In this document: positions 15,556-23,662 of the stretch, in pieces
Layout: every line of letters begins with the position of its first letter
Numbering within the stretch: position 1 is the stretch's first letter
Origin: an uncultured Oscillospiraceae bacterium
GTDB taxonomy: Bacteria > Bacillota > Clostridia > Oscillospirales > Acutalibacteraceae
DNA length: 35,270 nt
Direction of reading: 5' to 3'
NCBI GenBank assembly: GCA_905193585.1
Contig: CAJJPG010000006.1
Location: 1 to 35,270 of the forward strand
The notes under the pieces: model-generated
What the model was told of the DNA's origin: nothing
Databases searched by the model: none
The model's input: only the letters and a program-made list of their open reading frames with translations
Position numbers and translations under genes: made by a program

Positions 15556-15770
15556 AAACGGTAGTTATAACCGCTGCGGAGAATATGTCGGACGCAACCT
15601 ATGCCCGCATATGCCGCGGTTTTCGCGAAAAATTGGGCGATGACGTAAAGTTTGAAAGGGTTACCGATAACGGCATTATCGGCGGCTTTATCGCCGACGC
15701 GGACGGTGAAGTTTATGATTTAAGCATTTCTTCACAGCTTAAAGAAATGCAGAAAAAAATTGACGGATAA
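15552..15770 (+). CDS. atpH: F1Fo ATP synthase delta subunit, C-terminal domain only
   Basis: Only 72 residues, against about 175-180 for the delta/OSCP family. The sequence fits the C-terminal domain: VVITAAENMSDATYARICRGF (helix), KFERVTDNGIIGGFIADADGEVYD (the conserved strand with 'IGG') and a final helix SISSQLKEMQKKI. The N-terminal six-helix bundle that holds the alpha subunits is absent, and there is no room for it: the ATG overlaps the atpF stop (ATGA). No stop-interrupted remnant of it precedes the gene. The position between atpF and atpA is the normal one for atpH, which supports the name. The rest may be encoded elsewhere or be lost. Confidence 0.8.
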   Translation: MKTVVITAAENMSDATYARICRGFREKLGDDVKFERVTDNGIIGGFIADADGEVYDLSISSQLKEMQKKIDG

Positions 15771-15784
15771 GGGCGGTGTAAGCA

Positions 15785-17305
15785 GTGCCGGAAATTAAAA
15801 ACGAAGATATAGGCAGCGTTCTTAAAAAAAGAATAGCCGATTTTCACACCGCGCCGATAGTCTACCGCTGCGGTAAGGTTTCAAGCGTGGGCGACGGCGT
15901 TGTAAGAGTAAAGGGCTTGCCCGACCGCCTTTACGGCGAGCTGCTCGAATTTGAGGGCGGAGTTTACGGTATGGCGCTTGACCTTGAAGAGGACGGCGTG
16001 GGCGCCGTGCTTATGGATAATTCCGATTCCGTAAGCGTGGGCAGCACCGTTAAGGGCACGGGCGTTGTGGCCGAAGTGCCCGTGGGTCAGTCGCTTATAG
16101 GCAGGGTTATAGACCCCATAGGCAGACCGCTTGACGGCGAGCCGCTTATTGCAAAGGAATACCTGCCGTGCGAGAGAACGGCGCCTACAATTATGCAGCG
16201 CCGCCCGGTGGATAAACCCCTTGAAACGGGAATACTGGCTATTGACAGTATGATTCCGATAGGCAGGGGTCAGCGCGAGCTTATTATAGGCGACCGCCAG
16301 ACGGGTAAAACCTCAATAGCGATTGATACGGTTATAAACCAGAAAAACAGCGATGTTTTGTGCATTTACTGCGCGATAGGCCAAAAGGCGTCAAACATAT
16401 CGCAGATAATGGAAACGCTTAAAAACACGGGGGCTATGAAATACAGCGTGGTGGTTGCCGCCACCGCGTCGGACAGCCCCGCAATGCAATACTTAGCGCC
16501 TTACGCCGCCTGCGCCGTGGCAGAGGGCTTTATGAAAACGGGAAAAGATGTGCTTGTAATATACGACGATTTATCAAAGCACGCCGTGGCTTACCGTACC
16601 ATGTCGCTGCTTTTACACAGACCGCCCGGCCGTGAAGCATACCCGGGTGATGTTTTCTACCTGCACAGCCGTTTGCTTGAGCGCAGCGCGTGTTTGTCGG
16701 AAGAACTCGGCGGCGGCAGCATTACCGCAATGCCGATAATTGAGACTATGGGCGGAAATATATCCGCATATATTCCGACCAACGTTATTTCCATAACCGA
16801 CGGTCAGATATACCTAGAAACAGAGCTTTTTCACAGCGGCGTGCGCCCGGCTGTTAATACCGGTCTTTCGGTTTCGCGTGTGGGCAGAGCGGCGCAAAGT
16901 AAGGCTATGCAAAAGGTTTCGGGTTCTTTGCGTATTGACCTTTCGCAATACCGCGAAATGGCGGTGTTTACGCGTTTCGGCAGTGATGTTGATGAATCAA
17001 CCAGAAAGTTGCTTGACCGAGGCAGAACCCTTACCGAGCTTTTAAAGCAGCCGAAAAGCCGCCCGTACACCCTGTTTGAGCAGGTGGCACTGCTGTTTGC
17101 TTACCGTAACGATATTTTTACCGGTGTGCCCGAAGCAGAGCTTAAGGCGTTTGCGGGGGATATGCTGGGTAGCCTTAGCAAAAACCTTTCCGCCGTGCGC
17201 GATACGGTAAACACAAGCGGCGCTTTAAGCGATGAAAACGCCGAGCGCATGAAAACGGCGCTTACTAATTTTAAGGAAAATTCTGCATATGGAAAACATC
17301 AGTGA
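15785..17305 (+). CDS. atpA: F1Fo ATP synthase subunit alpha
   Basis: A 506-residue non-catalytic nucleotide-binding subunit of F1, of usual length. Walker A is GDRQTGKT (169-176). The N-terminal helix (EDIGSVLKKRIADF), which in other enzymes docks into the delta N-terminal domain, is kept although that domain is missing from AtpH here. The start is GTG at 15785, with GGGCGG upstream. The end overlaps atpG by 17 bases. Motifs such as AYRTMSLLLHRPPGREAYPGDVFYLHSR are strongly conserved. Confidence 0.96.
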   Translation: MPEIKNEDIGSVLKKRIADFHTAPIVYRCGKVSSVGDGVVRVKGLPDRLYGELLEFEGGVYGMALDLEEDGVGAVLMDNSDSVSVGSTVKGTGVVAEVPVGQSLIGRVIDPIGRPLDGEPLIAKEYLPCERTAPTIMQRRPVDKPLETGILAIDSMIPIGRGQRELIIGDRQTGKTSIAIDTVINQKNSDVLCIYCAIGQKASNISQIMETLKNTGAMKYSVVVAATASDSPAMQYLAPYAACAVAEGFMKTGKDVLVIYDDLSKHAVAYRTMSLLLHRPPGREAYPGDVFYLHSRLLERSACLSEELGGGSITAMPIIETMGGNISAYIPTNVISITDGQIYLETELFHSGVRPAVNTGLSVSRVGRAAQSKAMQKVSGSLRIDLSQYREMAVFTRFGSDVDESTRKLLDRGRTLTELLKQPKSRPYTLFEQVALLFAYRNDIFTGVPEAELKAFAGDMLGSLSKNLSAVRDTVNTSGALSDENAERMKTALTNFKENSAYGKHQ

Positions 17306-18167
17306 ATTAAAGCAGCATCTTCACGCCGTTACGCAGACAAGGCAGATTTCAAACGCAATGTATCTGCTTTCCACCTCACGTATCAGGAAATCGATGCAGA
17401 ATATCGACTATAACCTCACATATATGCGCAAGCTGCGCGCCACTATGAAGGATATTGTATCCAAAACAAAGCATAACTCTTTAAGCGACCCGTTTATTGA
17501 GCTTACCGAGGGCGGCAAGGCGCTGTTCTTTGTAATCACCTCGGATAAGGGGCTTTGCGGCGGCTACAATTCCGCGGTTGTTTCCTTAGCGCTGCAAAAA
17601 ATGCGGGAGTATAAGGAAACGGTGGTTTATTCCTTGGGGCTTAAGGGCACCGAAATGTTTTTATCCCGCGGAATAAAGCCCGACGAAAGCTGGTACGGCG
17701 CGTCGCAGCGCCCCTCGCTTTACTCGGCGCGGGATTTGGGAGAAAGAATAGTCGAGCTTTATGACGACTGCACGGTAAGCGAGGTTTATATAGTTTATAC
17801 CGAATATGTAAATTCAGCGGTGCAAAGACCGGTTTGCAAGCGCGTTTTACCGCTTTTACGGCGCGATTTTGACGATGTTGAATACGAAAATAAATACACC
17901 GCCGAGGTAATTTACGAGCCGGATTTGCAAACAGTTTTCGACCAAATGGTTCCGCAGTATGTAATCGGTATGATGTACGATATTATGATGCAGGCGGCGG
18001 CGAGCGAAAACGCCGCGAGAATGACGGCAATGCAGAACGCAACCAAAAACGCCGATAAAATGATTGCAAAGCTTACCGAGCAGATAAACGCCGTGCGCCA
18101 GCTGGTTATTACCAACGAAATAACCGAAATAGCGGCGGCAACACAGGTACAGAATAACGGAGTATAG
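17289..18167 (+). CDS. atpG: F1Fo ATP synthase subunit gamma
   Basis: A 292-residue central shaft subunit. The N-terminal coiled-coil part (LKQHLHAVTQTRQISNAMYLLSTSR) and the C-terminal coiled-coil part (ASENAARMTAMQNATKNADK, then RQLVITNEITEIAAA) are both conserved. The middle carries the SDKGLCGGYN motif. Length is normal. The start lies inside atpA, a 17-base overlap, so translation is coupled. It rotates inside the alpha-beta ring and joins the c-ring with epsilon. Confidence 0.95.
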   Translation: MENISELKQHLHAVTQTRQISNAMYLLSTSRIRKSMQNIDYNLTYMRKLRATMKDIVSKTKHNSLSDPFIELTEGGKALFFVITSDKGLCGGYNSAVVSLALQKMREYKETVVYSLGLKGTEMFLSRGIKPDESWYGASQRPSLYSARDLGERIVELYDDCTVSEVYIVYTEYVNSAVQRPVCKRVLPLLRRDFDDVEYENKYTAEVIYEPDLQTVFDQMVPQYVIGMMYDIMMQAAASENAARMTAMQNATKNADKMIAKLTEQINAVRQLVITNEITEIAAATQVQNNGV

Positions 18168-18177
18168 GTGACGCTTA

Positions 18178-19560
18178 ATGGAATACACGGGTAAAATAAT
18201 TAAAATATCGGGACCTGTCATAGATATTCGCTTTGATAACGGAAAAATACCGCCGATAAACGCGCTTGTTACGGTGGAGGAATACGCAAAGCACGCCGAA
18301 ATAGCCGCGCATTTGGGCGGCGGCGTTGCGCGCGCAATAGCGCTTGAAGCAACAGAGGGCTTGCGCTGCAACCTTAAAGTAACATCAGACGGCAAGGGCA
18401 TAGAGGTTCCCGTAGGTAAAGAGGTTATAGGCCGCGTGGTTGATGTTCTCGGCAGACCGATTGACGAAAAGGGCGAAATAAAGGCGGAAAAATACCTGCC
18501 CATACACCGCAGCGCTCCCCCGCTTAATAAGCAAAAGCCCGCAACCGAGCTGCTTGAAACGGGGATTAAGGTAATTGACCTTTTGGTGCCCTATGCCAAA
18601 GGCGGTAAAATAGGACTTTTCGGCGGCGCAGGCGTTGGTAAAACCGTGCTTATAATGGAAATGATTCACAATATTGCCGTAAATCACGGCGGCTACTCGG
18701 TGTTTACGGGCGTGGGCGAACGCAGCCGCGAGGGTAACGAGCTTATTCACGATATGGAAAAAAGCGGTGTTATTGAAAAATCAATACTCGCGTTCGGGCA
18801 GATGAACGAGCCCTCGGGCAGCCGTATGAGGGTTGCTATGACAGGGCTTACAATGGCGGAATATTTAAGAGACGAAAAAAATCAGGACGTGCTGTTGTTT
18901 ATAGATAATATCTACCGTTTTGTTCAGGCGGGCAACGAGGTAAGCGCCCTGCTCGGCAGACTGCCGAGCGCGGTTGGCTACCAGCCTACCTTAGCGCAGG
19001 AATTAGGCGAGGTTGAGGAGCGCATTGCCTCGACCGATAAGGGGTCTATAACCTCTGTTCAGGCGGTTTATGTTCCTGCGGACGACCTTACCGACCCCGC
19101 GCCCGCCACAATATTCACCCACCTTGACGCTACTACCGTTTTATCAAGAAGCATTGCAGAGCAGGGCATTTACCCCGCAGTTGACCCGCTTGAGTCAACA
19201 AGCCGCGCGCTTGAGCCCGAAACGGTGGGCGAAAAGCATTACAGCGTAGCCCGCAGGGTTCAGGAATGCCTGCAAAGATATGACGATTTAAAGGATATAA
19301 TCGCTATTTTGGGTATGGAAGAGCTTTCCGCCGAGGATAGGCTCACCGTTTACCGCGCAAGAAAAATTCAGAACTTTTTATCGCAGCCCATGAGCGTTGC
19401 AAAGGCGTATACGGGCGCAGAAGGTCGCTTTGTGCCGCTTGATGAGACTATTGAGGGCTTCCGTCAGATAGTTGACGGCGAGGTTGACGACCTGCCCGAG
19501 CTTGCCTTCTTTATGGTGGGCAATATTGAAGAGGCAAAGGAAAAAGCGAAAACGCTTTAA
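18178..19560 (+). CDS. atpD: F1Fo ATP synthase subunit beta
   Basis: The 460-residue catalytic subunit. Walker A is GGAGVGKT (149-156), followed by the conserved GVGERSREGNEL segment. The Walker B strand reads LLFIDNIYRFVQAGNEVSALL; most relatives have 'FRFTQAGSEVS', so this copy differs mildly. The VYVPADDLTDPAPAT region is intact. The stop codon TAA lies inside the left end of a MITE-like element (19557-19833) that separates this gene from atpC by 288 bases. Confidence 0.96.
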   Translation: MEYTGKIIKISGPVIDIRFDNGKIPPINALVTVEEYAKHAEIAAHLGGGVARAIALEATEGLRCNLKVTSDGKGIEVPVGKEVIGRVVDVLGRPIDEKGEIKAEKYLPIHRSAPPLNKQKPATELLETGIKVIDLLVPYAKGGKIGLFGGAGVGKTVLIMEMIHNIAVNHGGYSVFTGVGERSREGNELIHDMEKSGVIEKSILAFGQMNEPSGSRMRVAMTGLTMAEYLRDEKNQDVLLFIDNIYRFVQAGNEVSALLGRLPSAVGYQPTLAQELGEVEERIASTDKGSITSVQAVYVPADDLTDPAPATIFTHLDATTVLSRSIAEQGIYPAVDPLESTSRALEPETVGEKHYSVARRVQECLQRYDDLKDIIAILGMEELSAEDRLTVYRARKIQNFLSQPMSVAKAYTGAEGRFVPLDETIEGFRQIVDGEVDDLPELAFFMVGNIEEAKEKAKTL

Positions 19561-19833
19561 GCAAAGCCAACAAGTTCGAATCCGCCTTAAATGGCGGAAT
19601 TTCGGTACTTTTAGGCTTGTCGTCATTGCAAGGCGTTAGCCTTGCCGCTTCCTCCGCGCCCAAAATCCCTCGAAATTACGCCTATTTCAGGTCGTAGAAT
19701 TTTGAAACGGGCGATTTTTTGGATTGCGCGGCGCAAAACGCAGCCAAACCTAACGGTTTGGTGAGTATTTTAACAATGCAAGGCAGAAAATCAACCCTTC
19801 AAAATCGGGTTCGGATTTGTCGGTTTTGCTTAA
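19557..19833. mobile_element. MITE-like inverted-repeat element between atpD and atpC
   Basis: The ends are 28-base inverted repeats (19557-19584 and 19806-19833) that match at 23 of 28 positions. All five differences are transitions, and four would be G-U pairs in RNA. Both outer ends are TTAA, which may be the duplicated target, leaving 269 bases of element. Inside are further small hairpins, such as TCCGCC/GGCGGA, GCAAGGC/GCCTTGC and CCAAACC/GGTTTGG. There is no coding frame and no transposase. The left TTAA includes the atpD stop codon. The element is transcribed with the operon and should fold into one long RNA structure, which may lower or protect atpC expression. Confidence 0.65.
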
Positions 19834-19848
19834 GGTTGTATTTGTATT

Positions 19849-20256
19849 ATGGACGGATTTTTACTTGAAATAATAACCCCCGAAAAGCAGTTTTTTAAGG
19901 GCGAGGCGGAGCAGATAATCTGCGAGACCGAAAGCGGTAAGCTGGGAATTTTAAAAGGGCACCAAACAATGGTTTCAGCCCTTGAAATAGGGGAAATACA
20001 GATAAAGGTAAACGGCGAATGGAAAAGCGCCTTTATTTCCGAGGGCTTTATGGAGGTAAGGCGCGACGAGGTGGTTATATTCTCGCAGTGCTGCCAGTGG
20101 CCCGATGAAATTGACGGCGTGCGCGCCGAGGAATCGCGCATACGCGCGCTTGACAGATTGCACCTTGCCGAAAATATTAAGGAGCACCGCCATAATGAAA
20201 TATCTTTAGCGCGGGCTATGGCAAGGCTAAAGGTTAAAAACAATTACAGGAATTAG
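19849..20256 (+). CDS. atpC: F1Fo ATP synthase subunit epsilon
   Basis: A 135-residue subunit with the N-terminal beta sandwich (FLLEIITPEKQFFKGEAEQIICETESGKLGILKGHQTM region, seen in pieces) and a C-terminal two-helix part that can act as a brake on ATP hydrolysis. Its position at the end of the atp operon is normal, but the 288-base gap after atpD is not; elsewhere in this operon genes are within 20 bases or overlap. No good ribosome binding site is seen before the ATG (the preceding bases are TTGTATTTGTATT), so expression may be weak or depend on the upstream structure. Confidence 0.92.
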   Translation: MDGFLLEIITPEKQFFKGEAEQIICETESGKLGILKGHQTMVSALEIGEIQIKVNGEWKSAFISEGFMEVRRDEVVIFSQCCQWPDEIDGVRAEESRIRALDRLHLAENIKEHRHNEISLARAMARLKVKNNYRN

Positions 20257-20284
20257 CGCCTTGCGGATTTCGGACTTACCCGAA

Positions 20285-20319
20285 ATCTAACATCTAATAT
20301 CTAATATCTACCATCTAAG
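20285..20319 (+). repeat. Five tandem copies of a 7-base unit
   Basis: The units read ATCTAAC, ATCTAAT, ATCTAAT, ATCTACC and ATCTAAG, directly next to each other. They lie between a small hairpin (20266-20287, GATTTCGG/CCGAAATC) and the terminator-like hairpin before the SpoVAF-like gene. Copy number may vary between strains. Confidence 0.85.
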
Positions 20320-20328
20320 GTACATATT

Positions 20329-20375
20329 TCACCCCTCTGTCGGGAAAAATAAACCGACGGAAGGGTGATTTTTTT
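20329..20375 (+). terminator. Terminator-shaped hairpin overlapping a ribosome binding site
   Basis: A 15-position stem (20329-20343 with 20354-20368; one C-A mismatch and one wobble) is followed by seven T (20369-20375). It would end the atp operon. The 3' arm holds GGAAGGG, the only ribosome binding site for the next gene, and the T run reaches its TTG start codon. No promoter fits between hairpin and gene. Confidence 0.85.
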
Positions 20376-21768
20376 GAAAAATTACGACGAATGGATCGCG
20401 GAAATTGACGCCGAGCTAAAGCCCGATAAAAGCTTTGATATTATTAAACGTCCGCTTAAAATAGGCGGACGTTGCGCTGTGCTCTACTTTATAGACGGAT
20501 TTATAAAGGACGAGGTTTACGAAAAAATACTTGAATTTTTATACAAGCAAACTCCCGAAGAAATAGCGGGAATTTACGATATGAGCCGCTTTGCCGAGAA
20601 TAAGCTGCCCTATGTTGAAACCGACGCGGCATATACCGTGCAGGAGGTTGTAACCGCGGTGCTTTCGGGTCCCTCGGTGCTTATAATCGAGGGCATACGC
20701 GGCGCGCTTTTGGTTGATACGCGCACCTACCCCATGCGCGGGGTAGAGGAGCCGCAAAAGGACAGGTCGCTCCGCGGCCCGCGCGACGGCTTTGTGGAAA
20801 CCCTTGTTATGAACACGGCAATGCTTCGCCGCAGAATACGCGACAGCCGCCTGCGTATGGAATACATGCAGATAGGCAGTGAAACAAAGCTTGATATTTC
20901 CATAGCCTATATTGACGGCAAGGCGGATAAGCGCGTGCTTGAAATTTTGCGGCAGCGGCTTCGGGAAATACAGGCGGGTGGAATTTCCATGACGCAGGAG
21001 GCACTGGCGGAAAGCCTGCAGAAAAACGCTTTCTTTAATCCGTTTCCCAAGTTTAAATTTACCGAACGCCCCGATTACGCCTCTGCCTGCGTGCTGGACG
21101 GCAGAATTGCCCTTATAGCCGATAATTCACCCGCGGTTATGATAATTCCCATATCCTTTTCGGACTTTTTCCGCGAGACCGACGACTACTATTTTCTGCC
21201 AGTTGTTGCAAGCTATATCAGAATAATTCGTATGTTGGTAGCCCTGCTTAACGTGGTTATAACGCCGCTTTATTTGCTGATTGTTAAAAATCCCGCCGCC
21301 GTGCCCGATTGGCTCGGAGTGATTATTACCGAAAAGGCGGGCGAAGTGCCGATGCTATGTCAGCTCTTAATTCTTGAATTTGCGGTGGACGGGCTGAGGC
21401 TTGCAAGCCTTAATACGCCCGACGCGCTTTCAAACTCCTTGGGCGTGGTAGGCGGACTTTTGCTTTCGGAATTTGCGGTAAAGGCGGGCTGGTTTTCGGG
21501 CGAGGCTATACTCATTACGGCGTTTACCGCAATAGCCGGCTTTTCGCTGCCGAGCTTTGAAATGGGCTACGCCATGAAATTAGAGCGCCTTTTACTGCTT
21601 ATTTTAAGCGGAATTTTCGGGCTGTGGGGGTTTATAGGCGGGCTTGTATTTATTATAATATGTATGCTTTCCGTCAAGACCCTTTCGGGCAGAAATTACC
21701 TTTACCCAATAGTGCCGTTTAATTTAAAGGGCTTTGCGGAGTTCTTTTTAAGATTCCCCATGAAGTGA
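20374..21768 (+). CDS. spoVAF: SpoVAF/GerA-family spore germination membrane protein
   Basis: A GerA-family protein of about 464 residues. A soluble N-terminal region (about 1-250) contains RGPRDGFVETLVMN, a family hallmark, and is followed by about five membrane helices (from FFRETDDYYFLPVVASYIRI to MLSVKTL). The length, the absence of gerAB or gerAC neighbours and the N-terminus starting with a short acidic stretch fit SpoVAF better than GerAA. SpoVAF-type proteins sit in the spore inner membrane and help germination. GTG (20365) and TTG (20374) are both possible starts; TTG is spaced 8 bases from GGAAGGG and is preferred. Translation probably depends on opening the hairpin described at 20329. 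Confidence 0.82.
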   Translation: MKNYDEWIAEIDAELKPDKSFDIIKRPLKIGGRCAVLYFIDGFIKDEVYEKILEFLYKQTPEEIAGIYDMSRFAENKLPYVETDAAYTVQEVVTAVLSGPSVLIIEGIRGALLVDTRTYPMRGVEEPQKDRSLRGPRDGFVETLVMNTAMLRRRIRDSRLRMEYMQIGSETKLDISIAYIDGKADKRVLEILRQRLREIQAGGISMTQEALAESLQKNAFFNPFPKFKFTERPDYASACVLDGRIALIADNSPAVMIIPISFSDFFRETDDYYFLPVVASYIRIIRMLVALLNVVITPLYLLIVKNPAAVPDWLGVIITEKAGEVPMLCQLLILEFAVDGLRLASLNTPDALSNSLGVVGGLLLSEFAVKAGWFSGEAILITAFTAIAGFSLPSFEMGYAMKLERLLLLILSGIFGLWGFIGGLVFIIICMLSVKTLSGRNYLYPIVPFNLKGFAEFFLRFPMK

Positions 21769-21837
21769 AAACACCTGCGCGGCGACCGATTTATCTTTGT
21801 TTTACTCTATTATGCACAAATCAGAAAAAAGTGTGGA

Positions 21838-21868
21838 TTTTGTCTGTAATACAGATAAAAAAGTTTTT
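21838..21868 (+). terminator. Probable terminator after the SpoVAF-like gene
   Basis: TTTTGTCTGT (21838-21847) pairs with ACAGATAAAA (21851-21860), with one wobble and a 3-base loop. AAGTTTTT follows. The stem is AT-rich, so it may be weak. Confidence 0.5.
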
Positions 21869-21895
21869 CTATATGGCAAAATAGGAAATTAAAAC

Positions 21896-21963
21896 ACCCC
21901 TCAGTCAACTTCGTTGACAGCTCCCCTCTATTTGCTAACGCAAAAGAAGGGAGCCAAAGGGGT
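21896..21963. repeat. Folded intergenic repeat (three-way junction)
   Basis: ACCCCT and AGGGGT close the outer stem. Inside are two hairpins: GTCAA-CTTCG-TTGAC, and GCTCCC/GGGAGC topped by TTTGC-TAAC-GCAAA. I recognise the ACCCCTCAGTC...GACAGCTCCC pattern as a dispersed intergenic repeat type of gut Clostridia. It is seen only once in this window, so dispersal must be checked in the full genome. Confidence 0.65.
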
Positions 21964-22102
21964 ACATCGCCCTCCGTATAAAGCCATAACCGTTGCCTTT
22001 GAAATAAAAACGTCACGATTATTAACGATAAATTCATATATTTGAATAACGAATGTAATAATGCCGTTTTAAAATATAATCAAACCAAAGGAGGAACGTT
22101 TT

Positions 22103-23548
22103 ATGGACGATTATAATAACAAACAAAACGGCGAGCTTAACGGCTTTGACGAGGCGACAAACGAAAACGGCTACACCGTAACGCCGGACGGTGGATTTTA
22201 CACAAAGAGCCGCGAGGACATAATTCAGGATGAGGCGTATTCGGCACCCGAACAGCCGAAAACAGAAACAGAAACCGACCCCAAAAATGATGAACCGCAG
22301 GGTGGAAGCAATGTCGGCGGGTATTATCAGAGCGGAAACAGCAATTATAATTACGGCGGCTACAACAGCTACGGCGGAACCACATTTTCGGTAAAGCCGC
22401 CCAAGCAGAAAAAGGCTAAAAAGAAAGGCAGATACGGCGCGGGCGTGGTAGTCGCGGCGGCGCTGCTGGCGGCGGTTATAGGCGCGGGCAGCGGTATAGC
22501 GGCGGTAACGCTTATGTCAAAGAGCGGCAATACCTCAACCCCCATAACCTCAAATGTTTCAGGCAGCAATGTAAACATAAACATTGACGAAACGGCGGAA
22601 TCGGTAGTGGAGGCGGTTGCCGAAAAGGTGACACCCAGCGTTGTGGGAATAAGAACCACTACATCGGTTCGCAGCTTTTTCGGCGGCAGCAATGAATCGA
22701 CAGGCGAGGGGAGCGGCGTTGTTTACTCGGCGGACGGATACATTATTACAAACTATCACGTTATTTCTGGCGCGGTAACAAACAAGAGCGGCTCTAAAAT
22801 TGAGGTGTTTACCGGTACGCTCGATTCAAAATCATACGAGGCGACCGTGGTAGGGTATAATATCTCCACCGACTTAGCGGTTATAAAGATTGACGCTAAG
22901 GGCTTGACTCCCGTAGAGTTTTCCGATTCTTCCAAACTAAAAGTAGGGCAGTATGTTATAACCGTGGGCAACCCCGGCGGTCTTGAATTTATGGACAGCG
23001 TGACCTACGGCGTTATAAGCGGGCTTAACCGTGTGGTTTCTTCAAGCTCCGATGTTAAGCTGATTCAGACCGACGCAGCCATAAACCCAGGCAATTCGGG
23101 CGGCGCGCTTGTAAACACAAAAGGTCAGCTTGTGGGAATAAACAGCTCTAAAATAGTTTCCGAGGAATTTGAGGGCATGGGCTTTGCGATTCCCTCAAAC
23201 ACCGTTGCCGAAATATGCAAGAATATTATTGACAAACAGAACGACCCCGAGCCTTATATCGGAGTTACGGTAAGCGAGAAATATACTTCAAGCGTTCTGA
23301 AATATTACGGGTATCCGTCGGGCGCGGTAATTGCGAGCGTGGCGGAGGGCAGCCCTGCCGACAGTGCGGGTCTTGCCAAGGGCGATATTATAACCGAGTT
23401 CGGCGGTACTGAAATCACCGAATACAGCATGCTTGAATCTCTTTTGCAAAAGTGCAAGCCCGGCGATCAGGTAAATGTTAAAATTTACCGTAACGGCAGA
23501 TATTATACAACAACCGTTACGATAGGCTCAAATAATGCGGTTGGTTAA
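22103..23548 (+). CDS. HtrA/DegP-type membrane-anchored serine protease with PDZ domain
   Basis: A 481-residue protein. The N-terminal cytoplasmic part (about 1-110) is rich in N, G, Y and E with a basic KQKKAKKKGR stretch. One transmembrane helix (about 113-137, A/V/G-rich) follows. The trypsin-like domain has the triad H219 (TNYHVIS), D257 (STDLAVIK) and S332 (NPGNSGGAL). A C-terminal PDZ domain (about 385-475) includes GSPADSAGLAKGDII. It degrades or refolds damaged envelope proteins on the outer face of the membrane. AAAGGAGG precedes the start. The gene stands alone, with a terminator after it. Confidence 0.93.
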   Translation: MDDYNNKQNGELNGFDEATNENGYTVTPDGGFYTKSREDIIQDEAYSAPEQPKTETETDPKNDEPQGGSNVGGYYQSGNSNYNYGGYNSYGGTTFSVKPPKQKKAKKKGRYGAGVVVAAALLAAVIGAGSGIAAVTLMSKSGNTSTPITSNVSGSNVNINIDETAESVVEAVAEKVTPSVVGIRTTTSVRSFFGGSNESTGEGSGVVYSADGYIITNYHVISGAVTNKSGSKIEVFTGTLDSKSYEATVVGYNISTDLAVIKIDAKGLTPVEFSDSSKLKVGQYVITVGNPGGLEFMDSVTYGVISGLNRVVSSSSDVKLIQTDAAINPGNSGGALVNTKGQLVGINSSKIVSEEFEGMGFAIPSNTVAEICKNIIDKQNDPEPYIGVTVSEKYTSSVLKYYGYPSGAVIASVAEGSPADSAGLAKGDIITEFGGTEITEYSMLESLLQKCKPGDQVNVKIYRNGRYYTTTVTIGSNNAVG

Positions 23549-23566
23549 TATAAAATAAATAAAGCA

Positions 23567-23622
23567 ATCCGTCAAAAAAGGTCCGGTAAAAACCGAACCT
23601 TTTTTGACGGATAATTATTTTT
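23567..23622 (+). terminator. Strong terminator, probably two-directional
   Basis: ATCCGTCAAAAAAGG (23567-23581) pairs with CCTTTTTTGACGGAT (23598-23612), and the stem continues inward with CGGT/ACCG. A T-rich stretch follows on the plus strand. It lies between the converging HtrA-like and zinc-ribbon genes and may serve both. Confidence 0.85.
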
Positions 23623-23662
23623 TCTTTGACAACCCTGAAACAGGGCTTAAATCAATAAAAAA

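Larger units (their letters stand above)
21769..22102. other. 334-base gap between the SpoVAF-like and HtrA-like genes
   Basis: No reading frame looks real here. The stretch holds a likely terminator (21838-21868), a folded intergenic repeat (21896-21963) and then AT-rich sequence leading to TATAAT (22075-22080) and the ribosome binding site AAAGGAGG before the HtrA-like gene. I see no convincing -35 for that TATAAT. Confidence 0.7.

Noticed and set aside
17856..18503. A 215-codon frame opposite atpG and atpD
   Set aside because: It spans two well-conserved genes and has no start signal or recognisable domain.
19561..19848. A small gene or broken gene between atpD and atpC
   Set aside because: Stops occur in all frames, and the long inverted ends explain the stretch better.
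20285..20319. A CRISPR-like array
   Set aside because: The units are seven bases with no spacers; it is a simple tandem repeat.
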